Positions 9,037 through 18,628 of a stretch of DNA of 64,000 nucleotides are shown one piece after another (position 1 is the stretch's first letter; each line of letters begins with the position of its first letter). The stretch is from Xanthomonas hydrangeae. GTDB taxonomy: Bacteria; Pseudomonadota; Gammaproteobacteria; Xanthomonadales; Xanthomonadaceae. A program made the position numbers and the translations under genes. Where the stretch lies: the NCBI GenBank assembly GCA_905142475.1, contig LR990730.1, positions 2,356,001 to 2,420,000 on the forward strand, read 5' to 3'. Under the pieces are notes generated by a model that searched no databases, was not told the DNA's origin, and saw only the letters and a program-made list of their open reading frames with translations.

Positions 9037-10104
9037 TCACAGGCCGTGTTGCGCCAGCGCCCAACCCACGTGTTCGCGTACCAGTTCCGAATCGTCGTTG
9101 CGACGGGCTTCCAGTGCCGCCAACACCTCCGGCGTGCCGGGCGCATTGCCCAGCCCCACTGCGATATTGCGCAGCCAGCGTTCGTGGCCGCTGCGGCGGA
9201 TCGGGCTGCCCTCGGTGCGGCGCAGGAACTCGTCCGTGTTCCACGCGAACAGCTGCGGCAACGTCGCTACATCCAGGTCGTTGCGGGCGCGAAAATCGGC
9301 TTCGTCGGTGCGCTGGGCGAACTTGTTCCAGGGGCAGACCAGCTGGCAGTCGTCGCAGCCGAAGATGCGGTTGCCGATCGGCTTGCGCATCTGCTCAGGG
9401 ATTGCGCCCTCGTGTTCGATGGTGAGATAGGCGATGCAGCGGCGCGCATCCAGCCGGTACGGGGCGATGATGGCCTGGGTCGGGCAGATGTCGATGCAGC
9501 GCGTGCAGGTGCCGCAATGTGCGGTGGCCGGGATGTCGATGGGCAACGGCAGATCGAGGTAGATCTCGCCCAGGAAGAACCACGAGCCGCCATTGCGATC
9601 GATCAGGCAGGTGTGCTTGCCGATCCAGCCCAGCCCGGCGTTGCGCGCCAATGCGCGCTCCAGCACCGGTGCGGAATCGACGAATACGCGATAGCCGAAC
9701 GCGCCGACTTCGCCCTGGATGCGCTCGGCCAGTTTCTGCAGCCGGTTGCGCATCAGCTTGTGGTAATCGCGCCCCAGCGCATAGCGCGCCACATAGGCGC
9801 GGCGACCGTCGTGCAAGGTGTTCCAGGCTTCAGAGTCGTCCTTGCGGCCGTAGTCCATGCCCACCGACAACACCCGCAAGGTGCCGGGCACCAGCTCGTG
9901 CGGACGCGAGCGTTTGTCGCCGTGCTGGGCCATCCAGTGCATGGTCCCGTACAGGCCTTCTTCCAGCCAGCTGCGCAGATGTACCTCGTCTTCGCCCAGT
10001 TCGATGCCGGTGATGCCGCAACGTTGAAAGCCGGCCTCGCGCGCAAGCGCACGGATGCGCGCGGCGGCGTCGGTGGGGTCGGGGCGGGCGAGGACGGCAG
10101 ACAT
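9037..10104 (-). CDS. queG: epoxyqueuosine reductase
   Basis: 355 aa. QueG performs the last step of queuosine synthesis, reducing epoxyqueuosine in tRNA with a cobalamin and two [4Fe-4S] clusters. The conserved Asp lies in FVDSAPVLERALARNAGLGW. The two ferredoxin-like cysteine motifs are CGTCTRCIDICPTQAI and CDDCQLVCPWNKFA, followed by a HEAT-like tail (RNIAVGLGNAPGT). ATG 10104 gives the family N-terminus; a longer in-frame reading upstream runs through nnr and is rejected. It is divergently transcribed from nnr with 24 bp between starts, an arrangement conserved in many gamma-proteobacteria. Confidence 0.96.
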   Translation of the reverse strand: MSAVLARPDPTDAAARIRALAREAGFQRCGITGIELGEDEVHLRSWLEEGLYGTMHWMAQHGDKRSRPHELVPGTLRVLSVGMDYGRKDDSEAWNTLHDGRRAYVARYALGRDYHKLMRNRLQKLAERIQGEVGAFGYRVFVDSAPVLERALARNAGLGWIGKHTCLIDRNGGSWFFLGEIYLDLPLPIDIPATAHCGTCTRCIDICPTQAIIAPYRLDARRCIAYLTIEHEGAIPEQMRKPIGNRIFGCDDCQLVCPWNKFAQRTDEADFRARNDLDVATLPQLFAWNTDEFLRRTEGSPIRRSGHERWLRNIAVGLGNAPGTPEVLAALEARRNDDSELVREHVGWALAQHGL

Positions 10105-10128
10105 GGCGACAAGTATAGAATTCCCGGC

Positions 10129-11616
10129 ATGTACGCACCGCTCGATCTTTACGACACCGCCGCCGCGCGCAGGCTGGATGCGCAGGCCACCGCGCTGCTC
10201 GGTGGCGATGGCTATCTGTTGATGCAACGCGCCGGGCAGGCCGCCTGGCATTACCTGCTGGAGCGCTGGCCGCAGGCGCGCCGCATCGTGGTGGTGTGCG
10301 GCACCGGCAACAACGGTGGCGATGGCTATGTACTGGCGCGCCTGGCGCAGCGGGCCGGGCGTGATGTGCGGGTGGTGCATCTTCCAGAGCACGGCCCGGC
10401 CTCGGCGCTGGCACAGCGGGCCTGCACCGATTACCTGGGCGTTGGTGGCGCGATCGCGTTGTTTCCGTCTCCGCTGGCGCAGGCCGATGTGATCGTCGAT
10501 GCGCTGTTCGGCATCGGCCTCAACCGCGCGCCGGATGCCGAGACCGCGAGGTTGATCGAGGCCATCAACGCAGCCGGCGTGCCGGTGTTCGCGCTGGATG
10601 TGCCCAGCGGCATCGATGCCGATCACGGCGTGGCCTTCGATGCCGCAGTGCGCGCGGAGGCCACCTTGCAGTTCATCGTGCCGCATATCGGGCTGTACAC
10701 CGGCGATGCGCTGGAGCATGCCGGCGAGCGCGCGATTGCCTCGCTTGAGGTGCCGGATGCCGCGTTCGACGGGCTGACGCCTGCCGCGCACAGTTGGGAC
10801 ATCGACGCCTTGGCCGCGCAGTTGCGGCCGCGTCGACGCAATACGCACAAGGGCGAATCCGGGCGGGTGCTGTGCGTGGGCGGCAACCTTGGCAGCGGCG
10901 GCGCGATCATGCTCACCGCCGAAGCGGCCCTACGCAGCGGGGCAGGGCTGGTGCAGGTCGCCACCCGCGGCGAGCACGTTGCGCCGCTGCTCGCGCGCTG
11001 CCCGGAAGCAATGGTGCGCGCGGTGCAGGCCGACGACGACATCGCCGCACTGGCCAATGCGGCCAATGTGGTCGCACTGGGGCCGGGCCTGGGTCAGGAC
11101 GCCTGGGCGCAGGCGTTATGGCATGCGGTGCTTGCCTCGGATACCGCGGTCGTCATCGATGCCGACGGCCTGAATCTGCTGGCTGCCAACGCAGTGCCGA
11201 GCCGCGGGCCGCGCGTGTTGACCCCACATCCCGGCGAGGCTGGCCGTTTGCTTGACCTGTCCACCGCACACGTCCAGCGCGACCGTCTGGCCGCCGCAGA
11301 CGCCTTGGCTAAGCGGTTCGACGCGGTTGTGGTGCTGAAAGGCGCCGGCAGCGTGGTCGCCGCGCCGCACGCAGTGCCACGCATCATCGACGCCGGCAAT
11401 CCGGGCATGGCGGTCGGCGGCATGGGCGATCTGCTGACCGGCGTGATCGCTGCCTTGCTGGCGCAGGGCTGTTCGCCGTTCGATGCCGCCAGCCTCGGTG
11501 CCTTGTTGCATGCCTGCGCTGGCGATGCGGCCGCCCGCGCCGGCGAGCGCGGCTTGCTGCCAACGGATTTGTTACCCGAACTGCGCCGCTTCGCCAACGC
11601 CGGAGCAATTGCATGA
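10129..11616 (+). CDS. nnr: bifunctional NAD(P)H-hydrate epimerase / ADP-dependent (S)-NAD(P)H-hydrate dehydratase
   Basis: 495 aa, a fusion of two metabolite-repair activities. The N-terminal YjeF_N epimerase (1-215) shows GTGNNGGDGYVLARL and DALFGIGLNR. The C-terminal ribokinase-like dehydratase (225-495) shows GESGRVLCVGGNLGSGGAIM, VVIDADGLNLLA, LTPHPGEAGRLL and the catalytic NPGMAVGGMGDLLTG. Together they repair hydrated NADH and NADPH. The start ATG 10129 is set by the domain N-terminus. The stop overlaps the start of tsaE by four bases (ATGA), implying translational coupling. Confidence 0.95.
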   Translation: MYAPLDLYDTAAARRLDAQATALLGGDGYLLMQRAGQAAWHYLLERWPQARRIVVVCGTGNNGGDGYVLARLAQRAGRDVRVVHLPEHGPASALAQRACTDYLGVGGAIALFPSPLAQADVIVDALFGIGLNRAPDAETARLIEAINAAGVPVFALDVPSGIDADHGVAFDAAVRAEATLQFIVPHIGLYTGDALEHAGERAIASLEVPDAAFDGLTPAAHSWDIDALAAQLRPRRRNTHKGESGRVLCVGGNLGSGGAIMLTAEAALRSGAGLVQVATRGEHVAPLLARCPEAMVRAVQADDDIAALANAANVVALGPGLGQDAWAQALWHAVLASDTAVVIDADGLNLLAANAVPSRGPRVLTPHPGEAGRLLDLSTAHVQRDRLAAADALAKRFDAVVVLKGAGSVVAAPHAVPRIIDAGNPGMAVGGMGDLLTGVIAALLAQGCSPFDAASLGALLHACAGDAAARAGERGLLPTDLLPELRRFANAGAIA

Positions 11617-12113
11617 ACCAACTCACCGCACAACTGGTCGATGCCCAGGCCACCGAAACCCTGGGCCAGGCCCTGGCCGCAGTGCGACCCACGACTGCGA
11701 TGGTGCAGCTACATGGCGATCTCGGCGCCGGCAAATCCACCCTGGCGCGCGCGCTATTGCGCGCACTCGGTGTCACCGGGCCGATCCGCAGCCCCACCTA
11801 CACCTTGGTCGAGCGCTATCCGCTCAGTACCGGCGACGAGGCCTGGCACCTGGATCTGTACCGCATCGGGCATGCCGGCGAATTGGACTTTCTCGGGCTC
11901 GACGAGGGCGGCGCGAGCCTGTGGCTGGTCGAATGGCCGGAACGTGGCGCAGGCGCACTACCGCCGGTGGATCTGGATGTGGAACTGGCCGTTGAAGGCG
12001 AGGGTCGCAGCGTCAAGCTGTTGGGCCGAAGCGAAACCGGGCGCGGCTGGCTGGCACGTCTGGCACAGCACCCCGAGTTGCAGGCGCTTTCTGTCGGCTC
12101 ACAAGAACAATGA
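11613..12113 (+). CDS. tsaE: tRNA threonylcarbamoyladenosine biosynthesis ATPase TsaE
   Basis: 166 aa. The small P-loop ATPase needed with TsaB, TsaC and TsaD to make t6A37 in ANN-decoding tRNAs. The Walker A motif is GDLGAGKSTLARALL (about residues 36-50), followed by the family motif SPTYTLVERYPL, then WHLDLYRIG and a Walker-B-like LDEGGASLWLVEWPE. It starts within the last codons of nnr (4-bp overlap). The order queG / nnr-tsaE-amidase-mutL is conserved across gamma-proteobacteria. Confidence 0.96.
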   Translation: MNQLTAQLVDAQATETLGQALAAVRPTTAMVQLHGDLGAGKSTLARALLRALGVTGPIRSPTYTLVERYPLSTGDEAWHLDLYRIGHAGELDFLGLDEGGASLWLVEWPERGAGALPPVDLDVELAVEGEGRSVKLLGRSETGRGWLARLAQHPELQALSVGSQEQ

Positions 12114-12183
12114 ACGCCAGGTTGTGGATTATTAAGGGAAATCACCTTGCAATTGACACTATTGGGTGATTGAATCCAGCCCC

Positions 12184-13914
12184 ATGACACCGGGGATCCG
12201 CCAGTTCTGTGTTTCTGCCCTGACCGCCAGCCTGAGCCTGGCGGTTTTTGCTGCGTGGGCCGGCGAAATCAAGAGCGTTGGTGTCAGCACCGGTGCAACC
12301 GGCACGCGCGCCGAGATTCAGCTTGCCGGCAGCGGCGGCTTCAAGACGCTGTCGTTGGCCAACCCCAATCGGCTGGTGGTGGATTTTCCCGATTCTGCGG
12401 GCGTGCGTGGTCTCAAGCTGCCTGCCGCTGCCGGTCTGGTGACTTCGGTTCGCACTGGCCAGCCGGTGCCCGGCACGTTCCGGGTGGTGTTCGAGCTGGC
12501 AACGCCGGTCACGCCGCTGAAGCCGCAGATGCAGACGCTGGGTAGTGCCTCGACCTTGGTGATCGAGTGGCCGGGCGACCCGACGCCGGTTGCGGCCACT
12601 GCCGCCACGACGACGACAGCGCCTGCAGCGATGGCGGTGCCGCGCCCAGCGATTGCGCAGCCGCCCGTCAATGCACAGGCAGAAGCAGCGCGTGCGACCG
12701 CCGCCTTGGCTGCATCTGCGCAGCGCGCCTCATCCACGCAACCGCCGCCAGCACCAGCGCCATACGTGCCTGCATCGGCGATGCCTACCGTTACGACGGC
12801 GCCCGTCCCGACCACGGTCGCCAGCGGGGTGCCGACGCCGCGTCCCGGCGTTGCTACGACCACGGTGACGACCGGTACGGCTATGCCGGCAAACGCCACC
12901 AACAACACTCCCAATCGCGTCACGGTCACGACCGCCAATGCAGCAGCAGGTGTGGCGATGTTGGGCAACGCTGCATCGCCGGCTGCGATCTTGAACGGTG
13001 GCAACGCGCCGATGAGCGCGGCGTCCGGCAACAACGCGGCAACCATGCCGAACCCGGCCTCCGGCGCCGTTGCGGGCGCAGACAATGACGACATTCCACC
13101 GCGCCCGGTCCTGCCCAGCGAAGCGTCGCGGATCAAGATGGCGCCGGGCATGCGGCCGTTGATCGTGGCAATCGATCCCGGCCACGGTGGCCAGGACCCG
13201 GGTGCGATGGGCCCCACCGGCAAGCGCGAAAAAGACGTCACCCTGGCGGTCGGCCGCGAACTGGCGCGCCAGATCAACGCCACGCCCGGCATGAAGGCCT
13301 ACATGACGCGCGACACCGACGTGTTCATTCCGCTGCCGATGCGCGCGCAAAAAGCGCGCGCCGCCAAGGCCGACATCTTCATCTCGATCCACGCCGATGC
13401 CGCAGAAAATCGCAGCGCAACCGGTTCATCGGTCTACGTGCTGTCGACCAAGGGGGCCTCCTCGCAGCGTGCGCGCTGGCTGGCCGACAAGGAAAATGCC
13501 GCCGACCTGGTCGGTGGCGTGCGCTTGCAGCAGACCGAAAGCACGCTCGCCAATGTGTTGCTGGACTTGGCGCAGAGCGGCCATATGAAAGCGTCCGAGG
13601 ATGCTGCCGGCCACGTGCTGGGCGGGCTCAAGCGGATCGGCAACAACCACAAGCCGTTTCTGGAACGCGCCAACTTCGCGGTACTGCGGACCTCGGACAT
13701 GCCGGCGATGCTGGTGGAAACCGCCTTCATCTCCAATCCGGATGAAGAACGGCGCCTGATCGACCCGGCCTACCAGCGCAAGATCGCCTCGGCCGTGCTG
13801 GACGGCATCGATACCTTCTTTACCCGCCAGCCGCCGCCGGGCACCCTGTTCGCCGCGCGTGCGCAGGCCGAAGCCGATGCCAGCGCTGGCACCGTGGCCG
13901 GCGGCAGCCGCTGA
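12184..13914 (+). CDS. N-acetylmuramoyl-L-alanine amidase (AmiB/AmiC type)
   Basis: 576 aa. A signal peptide (FCVSALTASLSLAVFAAWAG) is followed by an AMIN domain (about 28-130) that targets septal peptidoglycan or the envelope. A long low-complexity Thr/Ala/Pro/Asn linker (about 135-310) precedes a C-terminal Amidase_3 zinc domain (about 325-550). Visible metal and catalytic motifs are VAIDPGHGGQDPGA (His), REKDVTLAVG (Glu), ISIHADAAENR (His) and MLVETAFISNPDEE (catalytic Glu). It cleaves the amide bond between MurNAc and the stem peptide during daughter-cell separation. ATG 12184 begins the signal peptide; the upstream GTG at 12166 is possible. Confidence 0.93.
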   Translation: MTPGIRQFCVSALTASLSLAVFAAWAGEIKSVGVSTGATGTRAEIQLAGSGGFKTLSLANPNRLVVDFPDSAGVRGLKLPAAAGLVTSVRTGQPVPGTFRVVFELATPVTPLKPQMQTLGSASTLVIEWPGDPTPVAATAATTTTAPAAMAVPRPAIAQPPVNAQAEAARATAALAASAQRASSTQPPPAPAPYVPASAMPTVTTAPVPTTVASGVPTPRPGVATTTVTTGTAMPANATNNTPNRVTVTTANAAAGVAMLGNAASPAAILNGGNAPMSAASGNNAATMPNPASGAVAGADNDDIPPRPVLPSEASRIKMAPGMRPLIVAIDPGHGGQDPGAMGPTGKREKDVTLAVGRELARQINATPGMKAYMTRDTDVFIPLPMRAQKARAAKADIFISIHADAAENRSATGSSVYVLSTKGASSQRARWLADKENAADLVGGVRLQQTESTLANVLLDLAQSGHMKASEDAAGHVLGGLKRIGNNHKPFLERANFAVLRTSDMPAMLVETAFISNPDEERRLIDPAYQRKIASAVLDGIDTFFTRQPPPGTLFAARAQAEADASAGTVAGGSR

Positions 13915-14050
13915 GCCGCTCGGCTATCATTCCGCACTGATTCCCTGATGACGGCGCCACGCGCCGCCGGATTGCCGTGCCGACGTCCGTCTTGCCTGTG
14001 ACACTCTCGATGCCTCGTGTTTTTCGCCTCCAGTGCGGGGGTGCGCGCTA

Positions 14051-15913
14051 ATGGCGATCCGTCAGCTGCCCGACATCCTGATCAACCAGATTGCCGCCGG
14101 CGAAGTGGTCGAGCGGCCCGCGTCGGTGGTCAAGGAACTGGTCGAAAACGCGCTCGATGCCGGCGCCACCCGCGTGGATATCGAACTGGAGGAAGGCGGC
14201 GTGCGCTTGATCCGTATCCGCGACAACGGCGGCGGCATCCCGCCGGACGAACTGCCGTTGGCGGTGTCGCGGCATGCCACCAGCAAGATCGCCTCGCTGG
14301 ACGATCTGGAAACCGTGGCAACACTCGGTTTTCGCGGTGAAGCCCTGCCGTCGATCGCCTCGGTCAGCTGCTTCACCCTGGTTTCGCGCCGCCACGATGC
14401 CGAACATGGCTCCGCGTTGGAAATCGAAGGCGGCCGCCTGGGCGAAGTAACGCCGCGTGCGCATGCGCCGGGCACCACGGTGGAAGTGCGCGAGCTGTTC
14501 TACAACGTGCCGGCGCGGCGCAAGTTCCTGCGTGCCGAGCGCACCGAGCTCGGGCATATCGAAGAATGGTTGCGCTCGCTGGCACTGGCGCGGCCGGATG
14601 TGGAATTGCGCGTGGCGCATAACGGCAAACCCTCGCGCCGCTACAAGCCGGGCGATCTGTATTCGGATGCGCGTCTTGGCGAAACCTTGGGCGAAGATTT
14701 CGCACGACAGGCCTTGCGCGTGGATCACAGCGGCGCCGGTCTGCGGCTGCATGGTTGGGTCGCGCAGCCGCATTACTCGCGCGCCAGTACCGACCAGCAA
14801 TATCTTTACGTCAACGGCCGTTCGGTGCGCGATCGCAGCGTGGCGCATGCGGTGAAGATGGCCTATGGCGATGTGCTGTTCCATGGCCGCCAGCCGGCGT
14901 ATGTGTTGTTTCTGGAACTGGACCCGGCGCGCGTGGACGTCAACGTGCACCCGGCCAAGCATGAGGTGCGCTTCCGCGAGGCGCGGCTGATCCACGATTT
15001 CGTGTATCGCACCTTGCAGGACGCGTTGGCGCACACGCGTGCCGGCGCGATGCCCAACAGCATCGGTACGGAAGCTGCCAGCGACACAGGTGCTGCACCG
15101 AATGGAATGGCCAACACTCCGAACTACGGTGGCGCAACCGGCAGCGGCGGCGGCAGTGGCTACGGCAACTGGACGCCATCGCAAACACCCTTGGGCCTGC
15201 GTGTGGATGAAGCGCGCGCCGCGTACAGCGCGCTGTACGCACCGCCATCCGGCAGCGCACAGCAGCAGTCCGCGGCCATGCAGACCTTCTCCGGCACCGG
15301 CTTGCCTGCCACTTCGCAAGACAGCGGTGTACCGCCGCTCGGTTATGCCGTCGCGCAATTGCATGGCATCTACATCCTGGCCGAAAACGCCGAGGGCTTG
15401 ATCGTGGTGGACATGCACGCCGCGCACGAACGCATCGGTTACGAACGGCTCAAGAACGCGCACGACAGCATCGGTTTGCACGCGCAGCCGCTGCTGGTGC
15501 CGCTGACGCTGGCAGTGGGCGAACGCGAAGCCGACACCGCCGAGCGCGAAGCCGAGACGCTGGCCAGCCTGGGCTTCGAGATCACTCGCGCCGGCCCGCA
15601 ATCGCTGCATGTACGCAGCATTCCCGCGCTGCTGGCCAATGCCGAGCCGGAAGCGCTGCTGCGCGATGTGCTCGGCGACCTGCGCGAACACGGTCAGAGC
15701 CGCCGCATCGCCACTGCGCGTGATGAGCTGCTGTCGACCATGGCCTGTCACGGTGCAGTGCGTGCGAATCGGCGCCTCACCGTGCCCGAAATGAACGCGC
15801 TGCTGCGCGATATGGAAGCCACCGAGCGCTCCGGCCAATGCAACCATGGCCGACCGACCTGGGCACGGTTTACGCTGGGCGAAATCGATCGTTGGTTTCT
15901 CAGGGGGCGTTGA
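14051..15913 (+). CDS. mutL: DNA mismatch repair protein MutL
   Basis: 620 aa. The N-terminal GHKL ATPase (1-330) shows all signatures: [35 protein letters not shown] and [16 protein letters not shown] Gly/Ser/Thr-rich linker (about 335-425) joins the C-terminal dimerisation/endonuclease domain, which carries [12 protein letters not shown], fitting the DQHA-x2-E-x4-E nicking-endonuclease motif with Met for Gln, plus MACHGAVRA and [10 protein letters not shown]. This suggests a nicking MutL as in organisms without MutH. ATG 14051 begins the canonical [19 protein letters not shown]. The stop overlaps the next start by one base. Confidence 0.97.
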   Translation: MAIRQLPDILINQIAAGEVVERPASVVKELVENALDAGATRVDIELEEGGVRLIRIRDNGGGIPPDELPLAVSRHATSKIASLDDLETVATLGFRGEALPSIASVSCFTLVSRRHDAEHGSALEIEGGRLGEVTPRAHAPGTTVEVRELFYNVPARRKFLRAERTELGHIEEWLRSLALARPDVELRVAHNGKPSRRYKPGDLYSDARLGETLGEDFARQALRVDHSGAGLRLHGWVAQPHYSRASTDQQYLYVNGRSVRDRSVAHAVKMAYGDVLFHGRQPAYVLFLELDPARVDVNVHPAKHEVRFREARLIHDFVYRTLQDALAHTRAGAMPNSIGTEAASDTGAAPNGMANTPNYGGATGSGGGSGYGNWTPSQTPLGLRVDEARAAYSALYAPPSGSAQQQSAAMQTFSGTGLPATSQDSGVPPLGYAVAQLHGIYILAENAEGLIVVDMHAAHERIGYERLKNAHDSIGLHAQPLLVPLTLAVGEREADTAEREAETLASLGFEITRAGPQSLHVRSIPALLANAEPEALLRDVLGDLREHGQSRRIATARDELLSTMACHGAVRANRRLTVPEMNALLRDMEATERSGQCNHGRPTWARFTLGEIDRWFLRGR

Positions 15914-16851
15914 TGGCTGGGTTGCACAAGGGGAAGCACTGGCTGCTCGGCATGCTGGTGCTCATGACGCTGGCCGGGTGCGTGCAAGACGCACCGCCGC
16001 CGGCTGCGCCCGTCGCCCTGGACAAGACATTCCTGGCCGACAATGCCGCCTGGCGCGAAGCCCGCCTGGCAGAGCTGCGTGCGCCAGACGGCTGGACAAG
16101 TCTGGTCGGCCTGCATTGGCTATCGCTGAAAGCGCATTACATTGGCAGCAGCGCCGACAGCGGCATCAAGCTGGCGGTCGGGCCGCCCAAGATGGGCATG
16201 GTGTCCTCCGAGGCCAGCACGGTCTGGTTCGTGCCCGAGCGCGGCGCAGCGCTGACCGTCGATGGCAAACCGCTGACCGGCAGGATCCGCTTCCACTCCC
16301 ATGACGACCCACAGCCGACCTTGATCCATTTCGATGACGGCAAGGGCGTGTTGAGCCTGATCCGTCGCGGCGACCGCAATGCGCTGCGGGTCAAGCATGC
16401 CGATGCACCATCGCGCACCGGCTTCGCCGGTTTGGAATACTGGCCAGTCGATCCGTCCTGGCGTATCAGCGGACGCTACGTGCCCAACGATGTCGGCAAG
16501 ACCATCCCGATGGTGGATATCGTGGGCATCAGCAGCGAGCAGCCGAACGCGGGGGCAGTCGAATTCGAGCGCGACGGCAAGCCCTATCGGCTGGAAACCA
16601 TCGGCGAACCGGGGCGGCCGATGTTCGTGGTGTTTGCCGACCGTACCAGCGGGCATGGGAGCTACCCGGCCGGGCGCTTTCTGGATCTGGATGTCGCCGA
16701 TGCCTCCGGGCATGTGGTGATCGACTTCAATCGCGCCTACACCCCGCCGTGCGCGTTTACGCCGTTCGCGACCTGTCTGTTGCCGCCACCGGAAAATCGT
16801 ATCGACCTGGCCGTGTCGGCGGGCGAGAAGGCTTACAAGGTGCCGCACTGA
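15913..16851 (+). CDS. DUF1684 lipoprotein
   Basis: 312 aa. The signal MLVLMTLAGCVQDAP contains a good lipobox (LAGC), so lipidation at Cys24 is expected. The rest matches the DUF1684 family: DGWTSLVGLHWLSL near the N-terminus, a central beta-rich region, VVIDFNRAYTPPCAFTP, and the closing CLLPPPENRIDLAVSAGEK. The biochemical function of the family is not established. The start codon overlaps the mutL stop (TGATG), so the two are probably cotranslated, and the GumN-family gene follows after 1 bp. Confidence 0.88.
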   Translation: MAGLHKGKHWLLGMLVLMTLAGCVQDAPPPAAPVALDKTFLADNAAWREARLAELRAPDGWTSLVGLHWLSLKAHYIGSSADSGIKLAVGPPKMGMVSSEASTVWFVPERGAALTVDGKPLTGRIRFHSHDDPQPTLIHFDDGKGVLSLIRRGDRNALRVKHADAPSRTGFAGLEYWPVDPSWRISGRYVPNDVGKTIPMVDIVGISSEQPNAGAVEFERDGKPYRLETIGEPGRPMFVVFADRTSGHGSYPAGRFLDLDVADASGHVVIDFNRAYTPPCAFTPFATCLLPPPENRIDLAVSAGEKAYKVPH

Positions 16852-16852
16852 C

Positions 16853-17833
16853 GTGAAGAAAACCGACGAGGTAAAGACAAGCGCGCGAACCCGATTTGCA
16901 ACATGGTGCAGCAGCGCACTGATCTGCGTGGCGCTGTGGAGCGGGGTGGTGGCACCGACCTGGGCGCGTGCCGGCGGCGAGGCTGCGGCCGGCACGCCGG
17001 TGCCGTTGCTGTGGAAGGTCGATGGCAAGGGCGGCACGCTGTATCTACTGGGCTCGTTCCATGTGCTCAAGCCCAGCGATTACCCGCTGTCGCCGGATGT
17101 CATGCAGGCCTTCGCCAAGGCCGACCGGCTGGTGTTCGAACTACCGCCCTCCGATGCGCAATCGCCGGAGCTGGCCGGCCGCATGCTGCAGGCGGCACGG
17201 CGCACCGACGGGCGCCGGTTGCAGGACGCGCTCGATGCAAAAACCTGGCGGGCCTTGAGCGCCTACGCGCGCAAATACGGCATGTCGCTCGACACCCTGC
17301 AGCCACTCGAGCCCTGGTTTGTCGCTTTGACGATCAGCCTGGCCGAGATGAGCCGGCAAGGCATGGACCCGGACGCCGGTCTGGATCATTACCTGATGGA
17401 GCAGGCACAGGCCAAGGGCAAACCGGCCGATGGCCTGGAGCGCGCCGAACAACAGATCGCCATGCTCGATGGCATGTCGCCCACCGAGCAGCATCAGTTG
17501 CTGGAAGAGTCGCTGGACGAGGCGGAGGCCACCGATCAGGTGCGCCAGCTGCACACGGCCTGGCGCAATGGCGATGTGCATACGCTGTCCACGCAAATGG
17601 CCGAAGACATGCGTCGGCAATACCCGGCGCTGTACCAGGACATCAACGTCGAGCGCAATGCGCGTTGGGTGGCGCTCCTGGAGCAACGGCTAGGTAAAGG
17701 CAGCGGAACCACGCTGGTGGTGGTCGGTACGCTGCATCTGCTGGGTAGCGACGGCGTAGTCGAGCGTCTGCGTGCACGTGGCTACCACGTGGAGCGGATC
17801 TGCTCGGCCTGCACAGAGCAGGCCGGCCGCTGA
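16853..17833 (+). CDS. TraB/GumN family protein
   Basis: 326 aa. An N-terminal hydrophobic segment (SSALICVALWSGVVAPTWA) acts as a probable signal peptide. The mature part matches the TraB/GumN (PF01963) fold: LLWKVDGKGGTLYLLGSFHV at the start, LVFELPPSD, and the C-terminal VVVGTLHLLGSDGVVERL with a second conserved His. Family members such as TIKI are metal-dependent proteases, and GumN lies beside the xanthan cluster in Xanthomonas, but the substrate here is unknown. The start is GTG 16853, one base after the DUF1684 stop, so it is the third gene of a mutL-led transcript. A strong bidirectional hairpin follows. Confidence 0.85.
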   Translation: MKKTDEVKTSARTRFATWCSSALICVALWSGVVAPTWARAGGEAAAGTPVPLLWKVDGKGGTLYLLGSFHVLKPSDYPLSPDVMQAFAKADRLVFELPPSDAQSPELAGRMLQAARRTDGRRLQDALDAKTWRALSAYARKYGMSLDTLQPLEPWFVALTISLAEMSRQGMDPDAGLDHYLMEQAQAKGKPADGLERAEQQIAMLDGMSPTEQHQLLEESLDEAEATDQVRQLHTAWRNGDVHTLSTQMAEDMRRQYPALYQDINVERNARWVALLEQRLGKGSGTTLVVVGTLHLLGSDGVVERLRARGYHVERICSACTEQAGR

Positions 17834-17836
17834 TCC

Positions 17837-17871
17837 GGCTGCGCGGGAGCATGTCATGCTCCCGCGCAGCC
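17837..17871. terminator. bidirectional hairpin terminator between convergent genes
   Basis: A near-perfect inverted repeat, GGCTGCGCGGGAGCAT / ATGCTCCCGCGCAGCC, separates the mutL-led transcript from the convergently transcribed phaR. The following CGTCGTCTTT gives only a weak T tract on the plus strand, but the stem is very stable. Confidence 0.7.
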
Positions 17872-17879
17872 GTCGTCTT

Positions 17880-18470
17880 TCACCCGCGATTGCGGGCCTT
17901 GCCGGTGGTTCCTGTGGTACCGGCAGCGTGATGCGTACCGGTTCCCTTATGCGTGCCGGTCCCCATCGGGCCGCTGCCCACACTCGTGGAGCCCGGTGGT
18001 GTCGGCGGCATGCCGGGGCCACCTGGACGCCCGAAGCCGGCGCCGAAATTGCGCTGGAATTCCTGCCACAACTCCAGGTTGCGCTCGGTCAGCTGATTCA
18101 TCATCGCCCACGGGGTCTGCCCAAGCAGGTTGCCCATCTGCTGGCGAAACTGCTGCTGCTGATCCAGGAACACCTGCATGCTGCGCTCCAGGTAGTTGCC
18201 CATGAAGCCCTGCAGCGAGTCGCCGTAGAAACGGATGATTTGACTCAGCAACTGGGTGGAGAGCATCGGCTCGCCGTCCTGTTCGCGGTCGGCAATGATC
18301 TGCAGCAATACGGCGCGACTGAGGTCTTCGCCACTCTTGGCGTCGCGTACTTCGAATTCTTCGCCGTCGATGATGAGCTGACGCACATCCTCTATGGTGA
18401 TGTAGCTGGAAATTTCCGTGTCGTAAAGACGGCGATTGGGATACTTCTTGATGATGCGAAGTCCGGCCAT
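17880..18470 (-). CDS. phaR: polyhydroxyalkanoate synthesis repressor PhaR
   Basis: 196 aa. The N-terminal PHB/PHA accumulation regulator DNA-binding domain (residues 3-65) shows IIKKYPNRRLYDTEISSYI and IEDVRQLIIDGEEF. A second conserved region follows (LLQIIADREQDGEPMLST), then a Gln-rich helix and a Gly/Thr/His-rich tail. PhaR binds nascent polyester granules and represses phasin and its own gene. ATG 18470 begins the canonical MAGLRIIKKYPNRRLYDT. The neighbour phaB on the same strand supports the assignment. TGC-rich palindromes near 18569-18609, upstream, could be PhaR operators. Confidence 0.93.
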   Translation of the reverse strand: MAGLRIIKKYPNRRLYDTEISSYITIEDVRQLIIDGEEFEVRDAKSGEDLSRAVLLQIIADREQDGEPMLSTQLLSQIIRFYGDSLQGFMGNYLERSMQVFLDQQQQFRQQMGNLLGQTPWAMMNQLTERNLELWQEFQRNFGAGFGRPGGPGMPPTPPGSTSVGSGPMGTGTHKGTGTHHAAGTTGTTGKARNRG

Positions 18471-18562
18471 GGAACGTTCACTCACAACGATAGTGCGCGC
18501 AGGATGGCGCACCGCAACAGCGCTTGCAACAGCAAAAAGCCTTATTTTCTTAAGTAGACACC

Positions 18563-18615
18563 TAAAAAATGCTGCGCAGCATGATTTCTAAGGAAATTTC
18601 ATGCTGCAGCGCGAA
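18563..18615 (-). terminator. hairpin after phaB (possible PhaR operator)
   Basis: On the minus strand GCTGCAGCATGAAATTTCC and GAAATCATGCTGCGCAGC form an imperfect long stem ending in six T (18563-18568), consistent with a terminator for phaB. The same stretch contains the perfect palindrome ATGCTGCGCAGCAT (18569-18582) upstream of phaR, and TGC/GCA half-sites are the kind of sequence PhaR proteins bind. Both roles are inferred. Confidence 0.5.
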
Positions 18616-18628
18616 GGTGCAGCAAACG

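Noticed and set aside
9037..10848. 603-codon reading of queG extended into nnr
   Set aside because: The first 248 codons are antisense to nnr. The conserved QueG N-terminus starts at ATG 10104.
14048..15847. 599-codon open frame antisense to mutL
   Set aside because: The plus strand encodes an intact MutL with all motifs. Long antisense frames are common in DNA of this GC content, and the product shows no family features.
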